A stretch of DNA of 64,000 nucleotides, taken from the NCBI RefSeq assembly GCF_032854445.1, contig NC_088302.1, positions 45,358,521 through 45,422,520 on the forward strand, read 5' to 3'. The notes beneath the pieces were generated by a model. The model had not been told where the DNA came from and did no database searches. It saw nothing but the letters and a program-made list of their open reading frames with translations. The position numbers and the translations under genes were made by a program. Positions 1 through 11,325 of the stretch are shown piece after piece (positions within the stretch are counted from its first letter, which is position 1; every line of letters starts with the position of its first letter). This DNA comes from Liolophura sinensis (lineage: Eukaryota; Mollusca; Polyplacophora; Chitonida; Chitonidae).

Positions 1-37
1 TCAACGTTCACTGTGCAATATCCTCTACATATTTCAG

Positions 38-3000
38 ATGACAGTGATAAGAGCAGTGAAGACAGCTCAGACAGCAGTGATGATTCGGACAGCAGTGAAG
101 ACAGCTCAAGTGAGTCAGAATCAGAAGTGGAGGACTCAGATTTAGAGGCTCCTGACTCAGATTCTGAGGAAGACAAGCCTAAGATTAAGTCTGCACAGAA
201 GAAGTCCAAGGTTGCGTCCCCTGTCAAGTCAGTCTCCTCTTCAGGGGAAGAAAGTTCTGAAGAAGCCTCGTCCAGTGAGGAGGAAAGCTCAAGTGAGGAA
301 TCCAGCGATGAGAAAGAGAAGCTTAAGAGAAAGGTCAGTCGGGTTATTTGTAGAAAGCTTACTTACTGGATTATACAAGGGGAGTAAAGGTTGTCAAATT
401 ACCTGTTTCATTGTGCACTACATTTTATGATGATAATCCGAGGCAATGTCCGTAATGTTCAAAAAGTGAAAATTCTTCATCCTTATCAGCCATTTTGGCT
501 GTAAGACTTAAATCAGGAGGATGAAAGGTTTTGCTAAATAATAGTACCCTTTGATTGGACCACTGATCAGAAAGTGATATAACAATGTTGAAATCTTCTT
601 GGAAAAACCACAGATCACATTTAAGTTATCTTTAATGGCTTCTTACTCAATTTTTCAGCCACCACCAAAAGTCAAAGAGAAGAGCTCTACTAAGAAGGCA
701 TCCAAAGAAAGTGAGCCCAACTTGCTGCTAGATTTGGATGATTGTAAGTAATCTCCCATTGTGTTTCTTTTCTTTGTTTATTATTTTAGTACATATTTAA
801 GTATCACTTTTTCATGGCGTAATACACTTTACAAAATGTAATAATGACATGGTAATACTACATAGTTGTGAGTAATTGCATCAGATGAGGATGTATTGTT
901 TCTGTTATTTTCACCGTTTGATGCGAGAGATCATGTATGGCATAGAATTGAGACATTATCCTCTTCGAAATAAAGAAATGGTGAAAGACATTTGTAACTG
1001 AATTAACTCTGGAAAAAATGACATCTTTATCTTCTAAAATTAACCTGTGGAAAAATTTTAACCTTTTAACCTTTAACAGAGTTTCTGCTGTTGTCTGAGG
1101 TTGTTTTTAAGCTTATTCATGACCAAATTTGAAGATATCTGCAAGAGACCAGAGTCTGTAAGGCTGGAAAGTCTGTTGTGTTCAAAGTATATTTGTGAGA
1201 TGTGTGTTGGTTTGTTCTCAGTGGGTCCTTCTACAATGCAGAATGGGGGTACTCCAACCGTACAAGGCAATGACATCCTCACACCTATGTTAGCCTCGGA
1301 GATGGATAATTTGGGTCTTGGAGATGCCACAGTAACCACAAACATGGTATGTACATAAAAGACTTTCATGAGGGATTTGTTTGTAATTTTAAGCCAACTT
1401 ACAAAGTCTGACATGATTAAGCTGACTCAATGAATTACTCTAGAAACCTTTTGATTAGAGCTTTACTGATTCCGGAAGTATTCCAAGCTTTCTGAAACAG
1501 TTGAAAATGATTCCTTTGTGCCTCTTATTCATGAACATTGTGACTTGAATTCAACATACAACATATAATATGGACCTGTAGTGCTATGCCGTAGGTTTTC
1601 TCACAAGAATTTGGGAACATGAGAATGGTTGGTACGGAAAGATTTAAGTATAGTCTATTTCTTTCAGAGAGAAGCCTGTATTCAGCTGTAAAATCAGTCA
1701 AACTCACTACCAAAATTGCCTTTGGTCAGTGACATGTAACAACATTAGCTCTACACATTGATATGTTTGAAGTTCACAATATTGCAAAAAGTGGGAAAAT
1801 GAAAATGAAGTCTGGGCACTTTTTCTAATTTCTAATTATTCCCAAACCAGCCACGTGCTGAATATTGGGTGGAGTTCAACATCTTTTGATGGAGGGCGAC
1901 ACCCGTTATCTAAACTGCTTTCGATTTTACTGTAAACCCTGTTTCTGACACTGATAAAATATTTGAAATTGTTTGCACGTTTTAGTATACTATAGCCTTA
2001 ATAAATGTATTAAATATTATCTGTTGTAGTATATGATCTTACAGCAGTATGGTTTTAAAGCTGGATGTTAGGAATGTAGTCTTTTTGCTGAGATAGAGAT
2101 AGTCTTACTGCTTGGAGTTTGTTCTTATTATCGCATGTTGGTGAAGCTGTTGTAAAACAAATTACTCTCAATGCCCATTCCCCAACATGTCGCTTGTTTT
2201 TTAATAATTATGACGTCACACAAGGCATTGAGTTATGGATTAGAAAAAGGGTTCTAGTTTGATTTTCTTTGCAAGAATATGGACTTCCAATATATCCATT
2301 TGTAGAGCTCGTGTTTTTACGTATCACTGACCAAAGGCAATTTTGGTAGTGAATATGCTTGGTTTTACAGACAGCTGAATATAGGTGATTCTAAGAAAGA
2401 AATAGGCTATACTGTTTATGGAGGATTCAGAGGACCTTATGAACCATGATTGTTTGTGTAAGAATATCATATGCTCGCCCATTATACTTGCGACTGTTTG
2501 AACCGTATCGGTATAATGGCTCGGGTGGGGCGGCTTACTTGTCCTCGGTAAGTCGTCTTAGTGAAGCAGCACTAAATAAAAGAGCGGTGGAAATCTGTCC
2601 TGCAACAAGGAGGCACATTACACGTACATGCACCCTAAGGATTCCTTCGTCGTCATATGACTGAAAAATTGTTGAGTACGACATTAAACCCCAAGCATTC
2701 ACTCACTCACTCACATTATACTTGTGCTGACATAGTACTGTTCCCCAAGCTCTACCTTGATGTATCTATTATAATGTTACTTATATCCCACATGATGTAT
2801 ATTTAATGTCATTACACATTTCTGTTTCAGTTGTATACATGCATGTACATGTGCCTATAATATATCTGATATATCTCACCAGTGGCTCAATTCTCTCCAC
2901 AGCAGATGGCCCCTCCTGTCCAAGTTAAAACCAAGTCCTATGAGCTGTTGAACAGAATGAGTGGAAATGGCCTGGCATTGTCATATAAATTTACAAGAAC

Positions 3001-6000
3001 AATTTCCATATTTTCACCCAAAATGGCTTCTATAGAGCTGTCCTTTGTGAACAACAGTGATAAACCATTAAAAGAAATTCACATAGGCGATAAGGTGAGT
3101 TTGGGTTCAGGTATAAATGTTGATGCTACGAAGAATTTCTCTTCTTTGTTCAAGTTAGTGAAAGAACCCATTGTCTGCAAGTATCACTTGTTATTGGACA
3201 AAAATTATAATTTTTTCTGTAATACTAGTACAGTGTGCAATACATTTTCTTAATTTCTGTGTGGACCAAACATGACTGTACAGTACAGCTCAAGCTAAAA
3301 GTCAGTTGTTGACAGCTCTTATCGCACTCTGAGATACTGAATAACGCTCCACTGTCGCGTGACAAACTCTTTACTGTGTCGGAGACGTGCTGAGATGAGC
3401 AGGATTATCGGCGGAAGGCGTAAATGTAGTTCCTTCTACAGACATAGGCCTGTCCCGGCAAGCGAAGGTGCAGTCAATGTGTTTCAGCTATTTGAACATA
3501 TACTAGTGGTGAAATGCGAAAAAAAGCTACCGACCTTTCACTGTATGCTACTTTCGGTGGACAGACAAGTAGGCCGAGCCATAGCTACCGGTGTTTTCAA
3601 CAAGTAACCCGAAATGTCTGGTGTATTTTTTTTTTAAACCTGACTGTTGTGTTTACGAAGTTTTCAAGATTAGACTACGTCATTGATTGTCTATGCAGAC
3701 TTGCTCAGTTGCTAACCAACTTGCCTCCCAGGGAGCTGTACAGAAGAGGGATTTACACAGAAAGAGTAAATTTAGTCCCAGCAGCCAGTTTTGAGAGATT
3801 AATGTATTCCTACTGTTTACAATTTTCGAAACCATACAGTGTGTGTCATTTAATAAGTTTCACACTTGTGAGTATTATTAAAAGTGTCAGTTTGGTTTTC
3901 TAAATCACTGAGTGGTGGATTTTCACTGGCAAATGACTCCCACAACAAGGAAAATTTTTTACAGAAGAAGTGAAAGATATTTGTCCATCTTCTGACTTGT
4001 TCTGGGAGATGAAGAATGAGCTAATCTTAGCGGTCGTAGTGATCCATTGCAATTCTCCCATGGATTCAATCGTAAATCACTACTTAAAAGAATGTTGCCA
4101 TTTTGTGATCAGAAATACACACATCAGATGTTGCACTTCAGCATTATTTTCAAAAATCTTTTAAATCATTCTAACAAAGAACTATATTTTCCGTTGTCAA
4201 CGTCCCACAGCCAGCATGTAAGCCTACCAGTGCTCAGCCACGTGTGTGTGATCAGTCACAGTGGTCGTATGACCGACTGCAGGTGACTGTCTACAAGCCC
4301 TCTAGGAGCACACTAATCTCCTGCCTGTTTTTGACTGTTAACCTGAGCTTTGCTGTACCTAGAAATTTATCATGGAAAATGTTCTACAAAGTTCATTGGG
4401 ATATTGGGCATTCGAGAGTTGTCCGTTCTTTCTGGAAATGCTAATGGTATAAACAAAACACCTGTTGTGTGTCAGATCTGACAGACAGTAGTTCTCTGCT
4501 TTGAGTATGGTCTTCTAGCGCAGGTTTATCAGAGCATACTTGACTCTGTGTTATTTGCTTAGCCCAGATTAATGACCGAGGCCATTTAGGCAGTTTACAG
4601 ACATTGTCTCCACAGGCAGGTGGCTGAAAATCACCTGTTCTATGGACTTTGTGAACATTTCTCTAAGTTATTTTAGAGTGAACTAAGCATCTTTCTTTGG
4701 TAATATTGAGAAAATTTACAATCTGTTGTAAGCAGCACAGAGTTGATGAGAGTCTATTAATAACTGTGATCAAACACCTGGAATCGTGTGATCATGTATT
4801 TCTTTTAACATATGTGTTTCAGAAGTTGCAATCTGGAATGGAGATGCAAGACTTTCCTGAAATTGGTAAGGACTGTATTGCTGAATGGAGGGGCCTCCGT
4901 GGCTCAGTTGATTAGCGCGCTAGCATAGCGTAATGACCCAGGAGCCTCTCACCAATGCGGTCGCTGTGAGTTCAAGTCCAGCTCGTGCTGGCTTCCTCTC
5001 CGGCCGTACGTGGGAAGGTCTGCCAGAAACCTGCGGATGGTTGTGGGTTTCCCCCGGGCTGTGCCCTGTTCCCACCCACCATAATGCTGGCCGCTGTCGT
5101 ATAAGTGAAATATTCTTGAGTACAGCGTAAAACATCAATGAAATAAATAAATAAATACTGCTAAATGTTCTTATGGACTAAATTGGTAGGCACAGAAATT
5201 TATAATTAACAAACAAATAATAACAAATTTGTTATTACATGTGTGTATGAATTGTTATCAAAGTCGCACATAACAAATTCAGGAGCCTGTATTTTGTATG
5301 TAAGGCACTTTAGCTGCCTAAAGAAAACTGGTGAAAGAATTACTCCAGGCACTTGGTTTTCCTATACCTATAAACCTGTTATACACAAGCAAATTTGACG
5401 TTAAACACAAATGAAAGAGACAAATAACCTTTGTAAGAAATCAATAGAATATCTATGAAAAATTTCAGTCATTAAAACTCAGAGCACATGCTGGCCTTGT
5501 CTTTTATGAATAACATGTCCACAGTTTTATTGTCTATTTCCTCCACATTTATGATGGATTCTGTCTCCATTTCAGCCAATTTAGGGCCTGGTGCAAGCAC
5601 AACAGTTTTGACTGCTGTCAATTTTAACGACACAACACAACCAGCTAAATTTGAGTTGGTTGTGTCCGAACAAAAGTTCAACCTGAGTATTTCAGCTCCT
5701 GTTGGGGAGTTACTGGTGCCACACACAATGAACGAGAAAGGCTTTTTGACTCAACAAGGTAGGCTGGATTACCTGAGATTGGGGCCAGATAACCTGTAAT
5801 TAGAGAGAAATAACTTTTTATTCGGTACAAAATATCCTGAGATTATTGCAAAATATCTAATTCTGTAATTCTGATTTTACATTTTTTGAAGGCCTAAGCA
5901 AGTCATGATCCATTGTGTAATTTTGTGAAATTTGTATGCATTAATTCAAGATGTGGTTGTAAGTTACTGTAGTTTGCTGTGTGAAGAGAGAAAATAAATA

Positions 6001-6395
6001 AAATAGACACTGTCCATGGAATGCTGAAAAATAAGCTTGGTGAATGTTTCTGAGTGCCATTTTTATTTCCTTATCTTAATTCCTCATTCTTCTGTCTTGT
6101 AGCTAAACTGTCAGGAATGAATGAAAATACTGGAACAGCAAAAATAGCAGAATCCAACATCAGCCCGAGTGGAATATACACCTGTGTTATGGAGGTAGCC
6201 AATGTTTTACAGGTGCCCTCATCAGAAGAAAATGTGTACAGATTTGCAGCAAAAACTTTATCTCTGGGTTGTCTGACCTTGGTTTCTGTGAAGGTACTCG
6301 AGTCTCAGGCCAAAGTGACTGTGAACTGTGAAAAAATGGTTATAGGCTCCATGCTAGTCAAAGACATCAAAGGAGCCCTGGAGAAGGGGAAATAA
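38..6395 (+). CDS. AP3B1: AP-3 complex subunit beta, 3' half of gene (hinge and C-terminal ear)
   Basis: Large beta subunit of the AP-3 adaptor, which sorts membrane cargo from endosomes to lysosomes and related organelles. The gene enters from the left edge. Exons: 38-333, 659-743, 1222-1346, 2903-3094, 4823-4865, 5576-5758 and 6103-6395; all introns are GT-AG and all phases match (404 complete residues plus stop). Exon 1 encodes the Ser/Asp/Glu-rich hinge. Exon 2 ends in LLLDLDD, as in human AP3B1. The ear follows: MSGNGLALSY, IHIGDKK, APVGELLVP, NVYRFAAKT and MVIGSML each align with human counterparts (MSGKGLAAHY, IHIGEKK, PPVGELLLP, NIHRFAAKT, TVIGSVL). TAA lies at 6393-6395. Vertebrates have AP3B1 and AP3B2; an invertebrate copy is probably the single ancestor of both, so the symbol is by orthology. 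Intron 3094-4823 holds several meaningless short ORFs. Identification is firm. Confidence 0.95.
2491..2713 (+). mobile_element. SINE family B copy 1, in AP3B intron
   Basis: About 220 bp between two perfect 11-bp direct repeats, CATTATACTTG at 2480-2490 and 2714-2724, which are the target-site duplication. The body contains GTATAATGGCTCGGG, AAAGAGCGGTGGAAATC and AGGAGGCACATTACA, then TTGTTGAGTACGACATTAAA and a tail of TCAC repeats. It matches the copies at 32545 and 35287. The 5' end is shorter than in the 32545 copy. Confidence 0.85.
2900..2908 (+). promoter_or_regulatory. NAGNAG tandem splice acceptor of AP3B
   Basis: CAGCAG precedes ATG GCC at the start of the fourth AP3B exon in the window. 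Splicing after the first or the second AG includes or drops one glutamine (2903-2905) without changing frame. Seen in sequence; actual use is unknown. Confidence 0.6.
4888..5155 (+). mobile_element. SINE family A, full-length copy in AP3B intron
   Basis: The best-preserved family A copy. The tRNA-like head GGCCTCCGTGGCTCAG (A-box-like) is followed about 70 bp on by GAGTTCAAGTCC (B box). A conserved body comes next (GGGAAGGTCTGCCAG, ACCTGCGGATGG, CATAATGCTGGCCGC), then GTATAAGTGAAATATTCTTG and an (AAAT)n tail. Imperfect flanking repeats TATTGCTGAATG (4876-4887) and TACTGCTAAATG (5156-5167) look like an aged target-site duplication. It starts only about 20 bp inside the intron, next to the 4865/4866 donor. 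Confidence 0.88.
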
Positions 6396-7726
6396 CTCAT
6401 GCCTGACTTGTACGTTAATAATTCCAACATATCGTATTGATTGTAGGTCTACATGTGTTTATTCTGATCAGCCTCTATTCTTCATATTACATTCTTGCAA
6501 TCGTAAAGTTAAAGTCTATTTTATCGTCTAAGAAAGTATTATTATGTGTCCAAGTTATTTCTCAGGTTTTCTTCTCAGTGTTGGAATTGGCTTCTCACAG
6601 TTGGATAATCAATCATATTGATTTAAATTGAATACATTAAAAAAAATCCAGCAAATTCAACTCAATATTGTACTAATATTTATAGTGTGCCTTCATGCGT
6701 ATTGAAATGTCTAACATACAGATAATGATTGTCTGCCATTGGATTTGTCTATGTGTCTTTCTTCTCTCGACCCTTGAAAAATTCACATTTCATTCAAGAA
6801 AGAAGAACTGCATTGAAAGAAAACATTCTGTGTTCTGCAATATTGAAATTGCATGATGTAGTATCTGGGGGGACAACTCTTCTGCTACAGCATGTCATCA
6901 TGAAAATGAATGCCTGAATGTCAGACACAAGTATTGATAGGAAATGTTTTCAGTCTTTTCTGTATGTTAGTGTTTTACTTAATACAAATAATAATGGTTA
7001 TTCATGTGTACAATTGAAACAGAATCTGAATGTTAGAATTTATGTAAATCATAATTTCATTGAATTTTTCACTGAGCTAATCCTCTTTCTGTACTAAAGT
7101 TCCTACAGCAGGACAATTAGTTGGTGAAACTTGCCTATGAAATTACAGGTGATCTACTGTTACTATTTAAACAATTCCAAAATGTGGCTAGAATTCACAA
7201 GGTCATTGTGGTGTCTCTGGATGTGCCGATTCAATGGTTTTCCACGATGAAGACAAAAACTTTATGCTATGATACATAGAAGCTATTCTTGTGTATGCAT
7301 TGTACTTTGTACTTTTTAGTCATCTCAAACAGACTTCTGAATCACGGTTGTAGAATGTGACGTAGAATGTAATTTAAAATGAATGAACTATTCTCGCAGT
7401 CATCCCTCACACTGGACATATGTATATATACAGAAAACTCAAGTAACAGTTTTGGTCCTACATAGACCTACGCAGACTAATGCTATTGCCTAGATTCTCA
7501 TCTTTGTTAATACCTGTGCACAGAACTGATGACATCAATTTGTACTATAGCATAAGCGAATCCTCCAGTTAGCAATGGTGATGCATGTACACTTTTGCCT
7601 CATATGTGTTTGATTGTTGGCTGATCTGGACTAAATTCATTCATTGTGAACAGTTCACAGCACATGTCCCGACTACTCTAATTAAATGACTGTCATGCAA
7701 CCTCATAAAATGTTTGCGAAATTATC

Positions 7727-7760
<34 letters not shown>

Positions 7761-7830
7761 GTATACACACACATATATATATATATACATGTAATAAAAT
7801 ATGGATAAATATACTATTTAATGACATTTT
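6396..7830 (+). other. AP3B1: AP3B 3' UTR and downstream flank
   Basis: AT-rich sequence with no plausible gene. The first canonical AATAAA on the + strand after the stop is at 7793-7798; an ATTAAA variant lies near 6636. Either could end the AP3B transcript, giving a 3' UTR of about 0.3 or 1.4 kb. Which one is used cannot be told from sequence. Confidence 0.5.
7727..7790. repeat. AT-rich microsatellite
   Basis: Alternating AT with a short GTATACACACACAT interruption, immediately before the candidate AP3B poly(A) signal. Confidence 0.9.
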
Positions 7831-7884
7831 TAGTTAATGTTTCATGAATTCACCCACTCTTCTGCATTGGATGGCCTTTATTAT

Positions 7885-8110
7885 ACTGGGAGCCTTGCAA
7901 ACTCATTCGGACCCAGATCAGTGAGGTCAGTGGTTCAAATCTATGTTTAGCTGTTTTAGCTGCTGCTTTAAGCATGGGATACCCTTTCCCCAGCACAGTG
8001 ACAGTGGTTTTCTCCACCCATAAACCAGGATTTTTCTTGAGAACAAATAGTTAAATGAGGGTATGTTGGTAAACTATTATCACAGCTTGAGATTTGTCAT
8101 GTCGAATGCA
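7885..8110 (+). mobile_element. Diverged SINE-like relic
   Basis: AGTGGTTCAAATCT resembles a B box. CCAGCACAGTG, TTCTCCACCCATAAACCAGG and TTTTTCTTGAG follow and recall the family A body and tail in order. There is no clear A box or duplication; it may be an old family A copy or a related SINE. Confidence 0.35.
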
Positions 8111-8340
8111 GCGAACAAACAATAACAAACGTCAAAACTTGATAATAAATGTGAATGATGGATGCTTGCACCAAGTGTTTATGGCGTAAAACTTCTATCA
8201 AATTGCCAATAATGTGTGTTTACAATAGAGATCCTCTTGAATATGCCCACATGGGCAAAATTTCAGAATTTCACCATCCAGTTCAGGGATTACACAATCA
8301 TCTTAATCACTGTGCCAGAACAGTCCTAGAGAACCTCTTT

Positions 8341-8535
8341 GATTGATTGGTATTGCTCAAGAATTTTTCACTTAGATGACAGCGGCTAGGTTTATGAAGG
8401 AAGGGAACTGAAATGCCCAGATCATACCGATCAGATAGCCAGACCTCCTGACTGAAAGCCAAAGTAGAAACAGCAAAAGCTGGACTCCAGGATACAACCT
8501 CACTCATGTCATTGGTTAAGGGCCTTGACAGTCAC
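8341..8535 (-). mobile_element. SINE family A, old copy, minus orientation
   Basis: Read on the minus strand it gives a damaged head (GTTGTATCCTGGAGTCCAGC), a CATAAACCTAGCCGCTGTC segment and AAGTGAAAAATTCTTGAGCA, matching the family A 3' end. It lies between AP3B and the NAT8-like gene. Confidence 0.6.
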
Positions 8536-8814
8536 CGTGAGCCAGCGCTGAATGCTGAAAGACTCCCATGCTACAAGTCAGCATGATTGCATGTGGAACT
8601 TGATCAAGCTCTTGATCAACCCTGTTTTGGTACAAGAGTGGAAGGTCATTTCTGGTCTGGTCAGCTAGATAGACATCACTACATATAAAAGTATGTTAGT
8701 ACTGTTCCCATACAAACCAAGCTGTTTTGAAGACATGAACATTTATGACATGAACAAAATCACACTGAAAGCGATGTTAAAACTTCCCACCTAACAAGTA
8801 TCCAAGGTGTTTTC

Positions 8815-8975
8815 TGGTGTCTTCCTGGTCAAGCTACCTGATGACCAGATGCAAGTTCAAATCCAGCATCTGCAGAATCGGCAGACTCGGTCTCATTTCC
8901 CAAAGCCGTAAACCTGACGGCCATCACATAAGTGAAATGATACATGAGGTAAAATAGTTACAATTTCTAGTACCG
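8815..8975 (+). mobile_element. SINE family A, old copy
   Basis: GCAAGTTCAAATCCAGC (B box region) is followed by CGTAAACCTGACGGCCATCA and ATAAGTGAAATGAT, a strongly diverged version of the family A body. The remaining 8.5-9.2 kb shows no gene. Confidence 0.5.
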
Positions 8976-9214
8976 GCAGTCCAAGTAGACCAACAGGTAG
9001 GTTGAGAAATTTCTGGATAAGTCATGCTGGTAATGCTCTATGGTGTATCCAAATATTTCTCAACCTGCTAGTTGGTGTACAGAGACTGAATTTCAAAGGA
9101 TAAGTACTGTGAAGCACTACTATGCAATAGCCTGCTAGCTTCCGCCTGTTAAACAGTCACTGTTTACTTCATGGAGTTTATTAATTGTCTACATTACATC
9201 ATTACAACTCAATA

Positions 9215-9985
9215 TCATCTGAGTGGCAATTCATATTCATATGTCCATATTCTGACAAGTCCTTTCCAGTACTTATGAGGAAGGTACGCAGTACACGTAA
9301 AGCCACATTTTTCATACAGTTTCCTAGCAGCTTGATGGACTTCGGTTGTAATTAATTCAACTTTGTCATAGTCTCTTGATTTGCAAAACTGGACAGCGGT
9401 TTCTACCAGAGACTTGGCCACACCTCTTCCACGGCATTCTCGTAACACTGCCATTCGTCGCAACCATGCAACTTTTTCAACATCATCTACTTTGTTCTTT
9501 AAGCACTTCTGATGTCCACATTTCCCATGTTCTCTTTTCACAATGGCAATCGTGCCAACCACCTGCCCTTTGAACTCTGCCACCCAGAATCCAGAATCTT
9601 CATCTGAGAAATAATTCTTTGTAACATTCTTCATATCCCAAAGAGGCGGGCCATAAAGATACATCAAAGTGAATAACCACGTCAGACAGTATAACGAGCA
9701 CAGTGTGACAGCCACCGTCAACAAGGCTGCAGCAAAATAGCGGGAGTAGCCCAACGCAAACGAGCCAACACCAACGACAACAGCAGATGTCACCCTCTTC
9801 TTTAAAACTAACAAGAAGGACACACGAACGTTGCTAAAACTTCCATCCTTCAGGACTTTCCATACGCCAATTTCGTCTCCTGGACACCAAGGCCGAACTG
9901 TCACTATGGCAGATCGTTCTGTTGTCTTTGAGCATGCTGTATGCACGTTGGGCCAGGTGGTTGAAGGCCTACAGAAAGCATTCAT
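9215..9985 (-). CDS. NAT8-family GNAT N-acetyltransferase, single exon
   Basis: 256-residue protein read from ATG 9985 to TGA 9215-9217 with no intron. The layout matches NAT8/NAT8L-type enzymes: a short N-terminal part, a long hydrophobic hairpin at about residues 60-112 (membrane anchor), then a GNAT domain with FWVAEFKGQVVGTIAI (strands 2-3), LRRMAVLRECRGRGVAKSLV (strand 4 plus the acetyl-CoA loop, R-G-R-G-V-A) and ARKLYEKCGF near the end. Family members acetylate cysteine conjugates, aspartate or luminal lysines in the ER/Golgi; the substrate here is unknown. A poly(A) signal on this strand lies at 9182-9177, some 33 bp past the stop. A TTAACAG acceptor-like site just upstream of the ATG hints at a spliced 5' UTR. 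It lies head-to-head with TBCA. Human NAT8 is 227 residues, so the length is ordinary. Confidence 0.9.
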   Translation of the reverse strand: MNAFCRPSTTWPNVHTACSKTTERSAIVTVRPWCPGDEIGVWKVLKDGSFSNVRVSFLLVLKKRVTSAVVVGVGSFALGYSRYFAAALLTVAVTLCSLYCLTWLFTLMYLYGPPLWDMKNVTKNYFSDEDSGFWVAEFKGQVVGTIAIVKREHGKCGHQKCLKNKVDDVEKVAWLRRMAVLRECRGRGVAKSLVETAVQFCKSRDYDKVELITTEVHQAARKLYEKCGFTCTAYLPHKYWKGLVRIWTYEYELPLR

Positions 9986-11325
9986 TTTACTTCATAAACT
10001 GCACCTGTTAATCTTAACTTGACAGCGTTTAGTAACGTACCATATTTGTGCTGGGAAATCACCAGCTGACCCAACCCAGTGACAACACTCCAGTGGACAA
10101 GCCCCTGATCTCGTGCATTAGCAACAACCTCAGCGGGTCTGCCTTTCGTTGGGCGGAAACGGTTACTAGGGTGGATCACACCTGTTGAATATTAATTGTG
10201 ATGGCATTTTCATTTACACCTACATTACAATGGGGTCCAGCATTACAGATATTCTCATAACTTGACCAGGAAAGGTATATCAAATTTAGAAGAATAAGAC
10301 AACAAATTCATTAGTATACATACCTTCAAATTGTAGTTTAAAACATATATCTAGGTGGTTAAACTTGCAGAGTGTGATATCCTTGATTAATTTCGTCCAT
10401 ATTCACCGCGAGCAAATGTTGTATTGTTTCAATACAAATTTCTTTTTTGAATAAATGTAATATGAAATATGGTTTAAAGTGAATGCTGATGTACTATCGA
10501 GATGTTAGTTCAAGTAAATTAAACCTGGGATTAAGATAGATGTTTATCTTAATCACAGTATATTTTCAACCATTTCTGGCATTAACTAGTAAAAATTGTT
10601 AAAAGCATACTTTACACCTGGGACCTATTATATAAGTCCCAGTTTATATATTTAATATATAGTATTGTCAGAAATTCTTTAAATTAGTCTCCATGCAACG
10701 TTTAACTTACATGAAGCTGGACGAGCACTGTAGCAGGCTCTTCCCCGCTTGAAGTATAGATATAGCAAATGCCATGTTTAGCAAAACATGTAGTTATATT
10801 AAATGTAATATTTCCAGAATCTGGGACTAATATAACAGTTATATGTTATATTTAATTAGTCCTAGCCGGAATGTAAAGAATAACTTAGTCAGATTTAGTG
10901 ACTAGGGCTGTCTTTATAGCTTTGCTTTTGACTAGTTCTTTTATGTACGGTATGGATGAAACAAACTTTGGCTTATACATTATCAGAAGTCCAGAAATCA
11001 GTATTTCTTTAGCTCTGTTTTCATTAATGATTTTTCCCTCGTATATGTATTTGTTCACGTGTGGATCCAGTGGGCCTCTGCGGACGCTGCACTATATCAG
11101 TATAATATGAAATACGGGAGGTAACAGCGCCTTCTGTTGTTGATGTACTTCCGGTCTTATCACGAACGTCTGCATTTTAGTACTGTTGCCGCCTTGCAGA
11201 AGCCGCATTCATCTCAACAGCAACAGCAGTTAGAAAGCAGAACTTGCAAGTGCATCTCCAAAAGAGTAAGCCCAAACGCAGAGTCTTCATATAGTGTTCG
11301 TATTTGTCACTGATTATTTACAGCC
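9986..11325. promoter_or_regulatory. Shared upstream region of the NAT8-like gene and TBCA
   Basis: The two genes diverge from this 1.34-kb stretch, so it must hold both promoters and 5' UTRs. No TATA box can be assigned with confidence. The 200 bp before the TBCA ATG (11130-11325) are less AT-rich than the rest, with CAG-rich sequence around 11215-11235, and probably include the TBCA 5' UTR. The middle (10200-10900) is AT-rich with no recognisable element. Confidence 0.4.

Noticed and set aside
3359-4444. Several ORFs of 60-130 codons in the AP3B intron
   Set aside because: The AP3B reading frame passes cleanly from exon 2903-3094 to exon 4823-4865; these ORFs lack motifs and splice logic.
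9376-10022. ORFs on the + strand opposite the NAT8-like gene
   Set aside because: Shadows of the acetyltransferase gene; no family match in these frames.
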